From an uncultured Collinsella sp. (GTDB taxonomy: Bacteria; Actinomycetota; Coriobacteriia; Coriobacteriales; Coriobacteriaceae), in assembly GCA_900545505.1 (NCBI GenBank), contig UQZC01000021.1, positions 1 through 13,305 of the forward strand: a stretch of 13,305 bases of DNA. The letters run 5' to 3'. How positions within the stretch are numbered: the stretch's first letter is position 1; every line of letters starts with the position of its first letter. A program made the translations under genes and the position numbers. Positions 1 to 7,024 of this stretch are shown piece after piece. Below the pieces are notes generated by a model. The model made no database searches, had not been told where the DNA came from, and worked only from the letters and a program-made list of their open reading frames with translations.

Positions 1-3
1 AGG

Positions 4-48
4 AGCCCCCGCTCGTGACCGCGGGTCGGGGCTGCGACAATGATGTCG
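4..48 (+). other. Two hairpins in the transposase leader
   Basis: Seen directly: agcccc (4-9) pairs with ggggct (28-33) and encloses gacc (17-20) paired with ggtc (24-27), leaving a one-sided bulge at 10-16. A second hairpin follows at once, cgaca (35-39) with tgtcg (44-48) around a 4-nt loop. Both lie between the window edge and the transposase ribosome-binding site. IS110-group elements are known to encode their bridge RNA in the left non-coding end, so this could be its 3' part. It could also be a leader that damps transposase translation. The element's left end is outside the window, so the role stays open. Confidence 0.35.
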
Positions 49-94
49 AAGTGCCATAGGCGCAGCCGCGCCGCAACGAGGTTGGGAGGCTCCC

Positions 95-1216
95 ATGCCA
101 AAGTATTCTACCGCGTTCGGGATGGACGTCCACCTGAGGTCGACCACCGTCTGCGCCCTCGACGCGGACACCGGCGAGGCCGTGACGAGGAGGTTCCCCG
201 GCAACCCCTGGGGCGAGATCGCCGGGTGGATGGATGGGTTCCCGGGACCTTCGCTCGCGGCCTACGAGAGCGGCTACCTCGGCTTCGCCCCGCAAAGGGA
301 GCTCGCCGGGCTCGGCGTCGAGTGCGTCGTCGCCGCGGTCTCGAAGATCCCCAGGTCGGCCGCCGACTCGGCCTCCAAGAACGACAGGAACGACGCCGCC
401 AGGATGGCCAAGGCGATACTCGCCCACGACATCTCCCCCGTATGGGTCCCCTCCCCCGAGGTCGAAGGCATCAGGGACCTCGCCGGCGCCTACGACGGGG
501 CGACCGCGCGCCTGGCGACCGCCAAGCAGCGGCTGCTCGCCTTCCTCGCAAAGCGGGGGTTCGTCTACGGCGGCGCCACGCCCGCCGGCAACCCGAGGAA
601 GTACTGGACCTACGACTTCCTGAGGTGGCTCGACAAGGTCAGGCCGGAGGACGATGGCGGGGTTCGGACGCTCGCCGCCCTGAGGAACGAGGTCGAGGCC
701 GCGGCGGAGGCCCGGGCGGACCTGCTCTCCGAGTACAGGGCCGCCGTGGATGCCAGCCCGATCGCCGCGGAGGTGGCCGCCCTCCAGTCGATCAAGGGCT
801 GCGCCTTCGCGCTGGCCGCAGCCTTCTCGGCCGAGGTCGGCGACTTCACGAGGTTCCGTTCCGGAAGGCAGGTCACGGCCTATTTCGGCCTCGCGCCGAG
901 TCAGAGGTCGAGTGGCGACTCCGTGCGGCCCGGGGGCATCAGCGGCGCGGGCAACGCGCTCGTGAGGAAGCTGGCCGTCGAGGGTTCATGGTGCTACGCC
1001 GCGGCACGGCACCAGCCGAAGCTCATGCCAAGGGACACGGGCGTGCCCCTCGAGATAAGGATGCACGGGAGGAAGGGGTCCGAGCGGCTCCTGCGGCGGC
1101 GCGAGGAGATGCTCGCCCGCGGCATGCCCGCGGCGAAGGCCAACGCGGCCACCGCGGCCGAGCTCGTGAGGTGGCTCTGGGCCCTCGGCATGATGTGCCG
1201 GGAGGGCGCGGAATAG
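95..1216 (+). CDS. IS110-family transposase (DEDD recombinase)
   Basis: A 373-residue recombinase that excises and inserts its own IS element; known family members are guided by an element-encoded bridge RNA. The N-terminal RuvC-like DEDD domain shows Asp11 (GMDVH), Glu58 (AAYESGY) and Asp97/Asp100 (NDRNDAARMAK). A central helical stretch spans about 125-225. The C-terminal Transposase_20 region shows LQSIKGC (230-236), TAYFGLAPSQRSSG (261-274) and GGISGAGNALVRKLAVEG (280-297); Ser272 or Ser273 is the likely nucleophile. The ATG at 95 follows GGGAGG (84-89) at a good distance, which favours it over the overlapping out-of-frame ORF from 40. Length is normal and all expected catalytic residues are present, so it looks intact. 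It is the only plus-strand gene, converges on the LCP gene, and its base composition is more GC-rich than its neighbours, consistent with recent arrival. IS110 versus IS1111 subgroup cannot be settled here. Confidence 0.93.
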   Translation: MPKYSTAFGMDVHLRSTTVCALDADTGEAVTRRFPGNPWGEIAGWMDGFPGPSLAAYESGYLGFAPQRELAGLGVECVVAAVSKIPRSAADSASKNDRNDAARMAKAILAHDISPVWVPSPEVEGIRDLAGAYDGATARLATAKQRLLAFLAKRGFVYGGATPAGNPRKYWTYDFLRWLDKVRPEDDGGVRTLAALRNEVEAAAEARADLLSEYRAAVDASPIAAEVAALQSIKGCAFALAAAFSAEVGDFTRFRSGRQVTAYFGLAPSQRSSGDSVRPGGISGAGNALVRKLAVEGSWCYAAARHQPKLMPRDTGVPLEIRMHGRKGSERLLRRREEMLARGMPAAKANAATAAELVRWLWALGMMCREGAE

Positions 1217-1465
1217 ACATAGCCCCCGTCCCGGCGAGCCGGGCGGCCTTCGGGGATACCCCCTATTTCGCTGTGCGCGCGGAGCCCTCCGCATGCGCCT
1301 CGACAGACTTGGGGAACCCCGCCGAAGGAATGGAGTGCGGGCCGACAGAACGGTATCCGCGGATATGAGACTGAGCCGAAGGCGTCGATGACATGCCGGG
1401 GGCGGACCGGGACGGGTTAACGGCAGGCCCCGCCGACCGATTGCAAGCGGTCGGCGGGGCCATTG
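1217..1465 (+). ncRNA. Structured non-coding right end of IS110 element (candidate bridge RNA)
   Basis: No credible gene in about 250 bases, but dense base pairing. Seen: cccgg/ccggg (1230-1234/1239-1243) with a cgag loop; gggg/cccc at 1252-1262; a 9-bp bulged stem 1275-1283/1288-1298; gccttcgg (1246-1253), which can pair with ccgaaggc (1376-1383) or, by 7 bp, with ccgaagg (1322-1328); and a perfect 14-bp stem 1426-1439/1448-1461. In the IS1111 subgroup the bridge RNA is known to lie downstream of the transposase, so this is a candidate for it. GC-rich DNA forms hairpins easily, transcription is not shown, and the exact ends are unknown. Confidence 0.35.
1426..1461 (+). repeat. Perfect 14-bp stem-loop near IS right end
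   Basis: The arms 1426-1439 and 1448-1461 are exact reverse complements around the 8-nt loop attgcaag. No T-run follows on either strand, so it is a poor intrinsic terminator by itself. It may be part of the IS right end, a bridge-RNA stem, or a weak stop for transposase transcripts before they run antisense into the LCP gene. Confidence 0.6.
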
Positions 1466-1471
1466 TGGCTC

Positions 1472-1477
1472 TTGACA
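1472..1477 (+). promoter_or_regulatory. Isolated consensus -35 box (TTGACA)
   Basis: An exact TTGACA with no good -10 box at 16-18 nt; the nearest AT-rich hexamer, tatgag (1491-1496), is only 13 nt away. IS110-family circles are known to build a promoter by joining a -35 in the right end to a -10 in the left end, and this position suits that role if the element ends shortly downstream. It may equally be chance. Confidence 0.3.
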
Positions 1478-1499
1478 GCGGATTGGGTCATATGAGCGA

Positions 1500-1598
1500 A
1501 AACCCGCCAGAGCGAGCAAGGTGCCTTGAAACGAGGTGGCATTGATCTTTTGATCATGCCGCCGAAGTTGAAAGGCAGATTGCCGCTCTGGCGGGTTT
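1500..1598. repeat. 99-bp element with 15-bp terminal inverted repeats and internal hairpins
   Basis: The arms 1500-1514 (aaacccgccagagcg) and 1584-1598 are perfect reverse complements. Inside are caagg/ccttg (1518-1529), a 9-bp one-bulge hairpin 1538-1560 with a tttt loop, and ggca/tgcc (1574-1584, its last base shared with the right arm). On the minus strand the closing arm ends in TTTT (1502-1499), so it could be a branched terminator for LCP-gene transcripts. The alternative is a small MITE-like repeat. Only one copy is visible. Confidence 0.5.
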
Positions 1599-1611
1599 GC
1601 AGCGTCAACTG

Positions 1612-1639
1612 GTTACGCGGTTTGGTAAAACCGCGTAAC
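1612..1639 (-). terminator. 12-bp hairpin touching the LCP stop codon
   Basis: gttacgcggttt (1612-1623) and aaaccgcgtaac (1628-1639) are perfect complements around a 4-nt loop, one base past the LCP stop codon. There is no T-run after it on the minus strand, so it may act as a 3'-end stabiliser or a Rho-aided stop, possibly together with the larger inverted repeat just beyond. Confidence 0.4.
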
Positions 1640-1640
1640 T

Positions 1641-2876
1641 CTAGTAGTTGGCTTCGTAGCCGTTGCCGTCGCCGGTGGGCTCTTCGTAGTAGTCCGAATC
1701 GCTCGAATCGCTTGAGTCATCGGAATCGTCAGAGCTGACCGATGAGGTTGCGGTACCGTTTGCGTAGTCGTCAGACGTGTTGTTGTTCAGGTCGCCGATC
1801 GTAGAGCTGGAACCGTCGGAAAGACCCATGGTGTTGGGACCCTTGGGATCCTTGCCGGCATCGACGCGCTCCATCATTTCCTTGAGCTCGTCCTCGTAGA
1901 CAAAGACGTAGCTCACACCGTCGATCATGGTGCTGTCGTCGGCATACGAGGGCAGGTTGGCCGAGTAGATGCCGTCGACATCCATACCGCGCATGGCATT
2001 GACCGTAGCCACGATATCCTGAACGCTCATATCGGTCACGAGCATATCGGACAGCGAATTAACCAGGCCAAAGATCTTCGTGGCATCGAAGTTATTGAGA
2101 ATCTGGTTGGCAAGGGCGCCAAGCACCTGACGCTGGTGGCGCATGCGCGTGTAGTCGCCGTCGGCATAGGTGTAGCGGCAGCGGGCATAGGTAAGGGCGG
2201 TGGCGCCGTCCATATGCTGCTGACCAGCGGTAATCTTAATATCCAGGTGCTCGGGGTCGTCAACATCATCGGTTGCGTTAATGTCGATACCGCCAACCGA
2301 ATCAATCAGCGCCTGCATACCGTCGAAGCTGACCTCGGCATAGTGGGAAATCTGAACACCGCACAGCTCGTTGACCGCCTCGACCATGGCCTCGGCGCCG
2401 CCAACGGTATGGCAGGCGTTGATCTTCATGGTCTCGCCCTTGTACTCGACCTTGGTGTCGCGCGGAACGGAAATGAGCGTCGCCTGCTTTTGCGTGGGGT
2501 CGATGCGTGCCAGGATAATCGAGTCGGCACGATACGTATCCTCGCCCGGACGGCCGTCGGTGCCAAGAAGCAGCACGTAGAACGGATCCTTTGCCTCATC
2601 GGTGTCAACCAGAACCCGACGCAGATTGTCGGTAATGACATTAGAATCGCCGAGCTTGCCCATAATGGTGGCAAACCACAGGCCGGCAGCGGTAGTGGCA
2701 CTCAGCAGCACGCCAAGCACGACAATGAGCGCGACGTGACGAATCGTGTGGCTACGACGACGTTGACGAGCGCGCTCGGAATAGCGAGCCACGTTATCGC
2801 GACTGTAGATCTTGGCCTGCGCACCAGTTGAGGGTCTTCGGGCGGTGGTATCCGCGAGGGGCTTTTTATTAAACAT
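1641..2876 (-). CDS. LytR-CpsA-Psr (LCP) family cell-wall ligase
   Basis: A 411-residue membrane-anchored LCP protein. The family is known to transfer undecaprenyl-linked anionic polymers or glycans onto peptidoglycan on the outer membrane face. Seen: a basic cytoplasmic N-terminus, one membrane segment (about 46-69), then the LCP domain (about 98-255) with LLLGTDGR (102-109), RADSII (116-121), SVPRDT (136-141) and RMRHQRQ (244-250), the acidic and arginine residues that bind metal and polyprenyl phosphate. The last 55 residues are Ser/Asp-rich low complexity, probably an exposed tail. I start at the ATG at 2876, which has AGG 6 nt upstream; the in-frame TTG at 2882 directly abuts that AGG, leaving no spacing. 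It begins 12 bases after murA ends, so the two are probably co-transcribed. The polymer it attaches cannot be told from sequence. Confidence 0.92.
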   Translation of the reverse strand: MFNKKPLADTTARRPSTGAQAKIYSRDNVARYSERARQRRRSHTIRHVALIVVLGVLLSATTAAGLWFATIMGKLGDSNVITDNLRRVLVDTDEAKDPFYVLLLGTDGRPGEDTYRADSIILARIDPTQKQATLISVPRDTKVEYKGETMKINACHTVGGAEAMVEAVNELCGVQISHYAEVSFDGMQALIDSVGGIDINATDDVDDPEHLDIKITAGQQHMDGATALTYARCRYTYADGDYTRMRHQRQVLGALANQILNNFDATKIFGLVNSLSDMLVTDMSVQDIVATVNAMRGMDVDGIYSANLPSYADDSTMIDGVSYVFVYEDELKEMMERVDAGKDPKGPNTMGLSDGSSSTIGDLNNNTSDDYANGTATSSVSSDDSDDSSDSSDSDYYEEPTGDGNGYEANY

Positions 2877-2888
2877 AGGCAACCTGTA

Positions 2889-4172
2889 TTAGTAGATGAC
2901 GGGATCGGGGACGGTAGCATGCTCGACATGCGCGCCGAGCGCCTGCAGCTTTTCGACAAACTGCTCGTAGCCGCGCTTGATGTGATGGATGGCCGAAACC
3001 TCGGTCGTCCCGTCGGCGATCAAGCCCGCTACGACGAGGGCCGCTCCGCCACGCAGATCGGGCGAGGTAACCTGTGCACCCGAGAAGCCCTTGACGCCAT
3101 GAATCATGGCATGATGGCTCTCGATACGAATGTCGGCACCCATGCGCACCAGCTCAGAGGCAAACATAAAGCGATTCTCGAAGATGTTTTCGGTAATAAC
3201 GGAACTGCCGTCGGCAAGGGCGGAGAGCACCATAATCTGCGCCTGCATGTCGGTCGGGAAACCGGGGAACGGAAGCGTCTGGATATCGACCGGCTTGATA
3301 CGCTCGGCACGGTTCACATGGACGCCGTCGTCGGTACGCTCGCAATCGATGCCCATAAGCTCCATCTTCTTGAGAACCATGCCCAAGTGAATGGGGCAAA
3401 AACCCGTGACGTCAACACCGCGATCGTCGGCCATCAGCGCACCGGCGACGATAAAGGTACCGGCCTCGATGCGGTCGCCCACTACGCGATGGGTAACAGG
3501 ATGCAGCTCTTCCACGCCCTCGATGGTCACGACGGGCGTACCGGCGCCAACAATCTTGGCGCCCATCTCGTTGAGCATGTTAGCGAGATCGACGATCTCG
3601 GGCTCGCGGGCGGCATTGTCGATAACCGTGGTACCCTGTGCGCGCACAGAGGCCATGATGAGGTTCTCGGTCGCACCGACGCTGGCGAACTCGAGCGTGA
3701 CGGTGGTACCGCGCAGACCTTGGGGCGCATTAGCGTTGATGTAACCGTGGGCGGTATCGAACTCAACGCCCAGGGCCTCAAGACCAAGAATGTGCATATC
3801 GATCTTGCGAGCACCCAGGTTGCAGCCGCCCGGCATGGCAATTTTGGCGCGATGGAAGCGACCCAGCAGGGGTCCCATGACGGCGGTGGAAGCACGCATC
3901 TTGGCAACGAGCTCGTAGGGGGCCTCCCAAGAATCGACCTGAGAGGTATCAATCTCGAGCGCGTGCTCGTCGAGAACATCGATCGTGGCGCCCATACCCT
4001 TGAGCACCTTGCCCATCACGTGGACATCGGAAATATCAGGCACGTTCTGCAGCGTCGTCTTGCCCGGCGCCAGAAGCGTTGCCGCCATAAGTTTGAGCGC
4101 GGAGTTCTTGGCACCCGAAACAGGCACGGAACCTCCGATGGCGTGGCCACCCTCAACGCGGATAATATCCAA
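2889..4172 (-). CDS. murA: UDP-N-acetylglucosamine 1-carboxyvinyltransferase MurA
   Basis: Catalyses the first committed step of peptidoglycan synthesis, transfer of enolpyruvate from PEP to UDP-GlcNAc in the cytoplasm. The 427-residue length is normal. The two-domain EPSP-synthase fold shows SGAKNSALK (19-27, Lys22/Asn23), KMRAS (91-95), the active-site loop PGGCNLGAR (114-122) with Cys117, FPGFPTDMQAQ (302-312) with Asp308, and LRGGAALVVAGL (373-384) followed by RGYE (400-403). Having Cys rather than Asp at 117 predicts the usual fosfomycin-sensitive type. Translation begins at TTG, supported by GAAAGGG (4179-4185) 6 nt upstream and the MDIIRVEGG start expected for the family. The Shine-Dalgarno lies directly after the T-run of the ATP-operon terminator, leaving no room for a promoter in between, so expression needs read-through or a promoter inside or before the hairpin. 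It leads the murA-LCP unit. Confidence 0.97.
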   Translation of the reverse strand: MDIIRVEGGHAIGGSVPVSGAKNSALKLMAATLLAPGKTTLQNVPDISDVHVMGKVLKGMGATIDVLDEHALEIDTSQVDSWEAPYELVAKMRASTAVMGPLLGRFHRAKIAMPGGCNLGARKIDMHILGLEALGVEFDTAHGYINANAPQGLRGTTVTLEFASVGATENLIMASVRAQGTTVIDNAAREPEIVDLANMLNEMGAKIVGAGTPVVTIEGVEELHPVTHRVVGDRIEAGTFIVAGALMADDRGVDVTGFCPIHLGMVLKKMELMGIDCERTDDGVHVNRAERIKPVDIQTLPFPGFPTDMQAQIMVLSALADGSSVITENIFENRFMFASELVRMGADIRIESHHAMIHGVKGFSGAQVTSPDLRGGAALVVAGLIADGTTEVSAIHHIKRGYEQFVEKLQALGAHVEHATVPDPVIY

Positions 4173-4178
4173 GGTCTA

Positions 4179-4185
4179 CCCTTTC
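4179..4185 (-). promoter_or_regulatory. murA ribosome-binding site supporting the TTG start
   Basis: GAAAGGG on the minus strand, 6 nt before the TTG start of murA. Its first base directly follows the five Ts of the terminator at 4186-4190, so terminated transcripts would end just before it. Confidence 0.7.
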
Positions 4186-4224
4186 AAAAAGCATGCCCGG
4201 GGTGGCTGAGCCATCCCGGGCATG
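4186..4224 (-). terminator. Intrinsic terminator after atpC, abutting murA
   Basis: On the minus strand catgcccggg (4224-4215) pairs perfectly with cccgggcatg (4201-4192). The stem continues inward through one G-U and four Watson-Crick pairs to a 3-nt loop, about 15 pairs in all, followed by C and TTTTT (4190-4186). This is a textbook Rho-independent terminator, 36 nt past the atpC stop. It also forms the immediate leader of murA. Confidence 0.9.
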
Positions 4225-4260
4225 ATGTGTTCGCAAATGGTCGAACGCTAAAACGTCTGA

Positions 4261-4653
4261 CTATTGGGCAAGCTTGAGCTTACACCATGCGATTTCATTA
4301 TAGAGGTAGGCGCGGCGTGCATCATCCTCCGACAAATTACCCAGCTTCTCTTCAAAACCTTGAATATCAGCTTTAACCTTGTCGGCGTCGACGGTCGCCA
4401 AATCGCAAGCGCGCTCGGCGAGAACGGTCACGACATCGTCCGCAACCTGGGCATAGCCGCCGGCCACGGCAAACGTGTGGTCGACAGTGCCCATGGCCTT
4501 ATCGGAAACGCGAACGTAACCGCGGTCGATCGTGCAGATTTCGCTGGAGTGAGCAGGCAGAACACCAAACTCGCCATCCGTGGACGGAATCGACACAAAC
4601 GCAGCGTCGCCCTCATAGGCGCAGCTCATGGGGCACACGATGCGGATACGCAT
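4261..4653 (-). CDS. atpC: F1Fo ATP synthase epsilon subunit
   Basis: A central-stalk subunit that sits with gamma on the c-ring and damps ATP hydrolysis. The 130-residue protein has the N-terminal beta-sandwich (about 1-85) with the family motif GEFGVLPAH (27-35), then a C-terminal helical part (about 88-130) with LSEDDARRA. It starts at ATG three bases after the atpD stop, using a GGGGGAG-like site inside the end of atpD, so translation is probably coupled. It is the last gene of the operon; a strong terminator follows. The C-terminal helices are full length, so ATP-sensitive inhibition is possible, but this is inference. Confidence 0.95.
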   Translation of the reverse strand: MRIRIVCPMSCAYEGDAAFVSIPSTDGEFGVLPAHSSEICTIDRGYVRVSDKAMGTVDHTFAVAGGYAQVADDVVTVLAERACDLATVDADKVKADIQGFEEKLGNLSEDDARRAYLYNEIAWCKLKLAQ

Positions 4654-4656
4654 AAC

Positions 4657-6110
<1,454 letters not shown>

Positions 6111-6111
<1 letters not shown>

Positions 6112-7019
6112 TACTGTTCCTCCAATGCTGAGGCTCCGCCGACGATCTCGTTGATCTCGGTCGTGATCGAAGCCTGGCGCACGCGACTATACGTGCGGGT
6201 AAGGGTCGAGATGATCGCGGTGGCGTTTTCCGTCGCGGAGTGCATGGCCTTGCGGCGCGCACCCTGCTCGGCGGCCGCCGAATCGATCAGGGCCTGGTAG
6301 ATGACCGTCAGGATATAAGACGGTACAAGCTTGCCGAGAACATGCTCGGGAGAGGGCACGAACTCGAACGTGGACGAGATGCGCTTAGGGGCGTCGGTCT
6401 CGTTCTTACGCGGACCGTGGGCCATAGCGATCATCTCGGGATCGAGCGGCAGCAAGTGCTCGACGCGAAGTTCCTGATCCACGCGGTTCTTGGCGTGGTG
6501 GTAGACAAGCTCGACACGGTCAAGCTCACCGGCACGATACGCATCGCAGATATGAGAGGAGATCATGCGAGCCTGATTGAAATCGGGCTCGGAGGAATTG
6601 CCCTCAAAATGCATGATGACATTTGCGCGGTCACGGAAATACGTGGCCGGCTTACGCCCACACGCGATGATCTCGCACTCGATGCCATCGTTCGCCCAAG
6701 AAGCGGCGAGCTTTTCGGCCGTGCGCTCCACCGTCGTATTGAAACCGCCGGCAAGGCCGCGGTCCGAAGCAATGACGACAATCAGGCCATGCTTGACGCT
6801 CTCATGCTTCTGCAGCATGGGATCGGTGCCCGAGCAGGAGGCGTCGCCGGCAACCGTCAGCATGACGTCGGTCAGCGCCTCCTTATAGGGCTCGGCCTGC
6901 TTGGAGCGATCGAGGGCACGACGGATCTTGGCCGTAGAGACCATCTCCATCGTGCGCGTGATCTGCTTGGTCGTGGTAACCGAGGAGATTCGCTTCTTAA
7001 TGTCGCGAAGGTTGGCCAT
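6111..7019 (-). CDS. atpG: F1Fo ATP synthase gamma subunit
   Basis: The rotating central shaft that transmits c-ring rotation to the beta subunits. The 302-residue protein has the N-terminal helix (NLRDIKKRISSVTTTKQIT), the Rossmann-like middle with SDRGLAGGFN (85-94), and the C-terminal helix with EQGARRKAMHSATENA (251-266) and RQASITTEINEIVGGASAL (281-299). It is about 15 residues longer than the E. coli protein; part of the extra length seems to lie around 55-75 (VAGDASCSGTDPMLQKHESV). The ATG start lies 5 bases after the atpA stop, and the stop overlaps the atpD start. Confidence 0.97.
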
Positions 7020-7024
7020 AGGGC

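Noticed and set aside
40..1368. 442-residue plus-strand ORF spanning the transposase in another frame
   Set aside because: Arg/Gly/Pro-rich translation with no domain; the frame from 95 encodes a clear IS110 transposase with a good ribosome-binding site.
2874..2882. TTG at 2882 as start of the LCP gene
   Set aside because: The AGG directly abuts this TTG, leaving no spacing, whereas the ATG at 2876 has a suitable 6-nt gap.
2919..4277. 452-residue antisense ORF across murA
   Set aside because: Shadow of murA in a GC-rich background; no start signal or family features.
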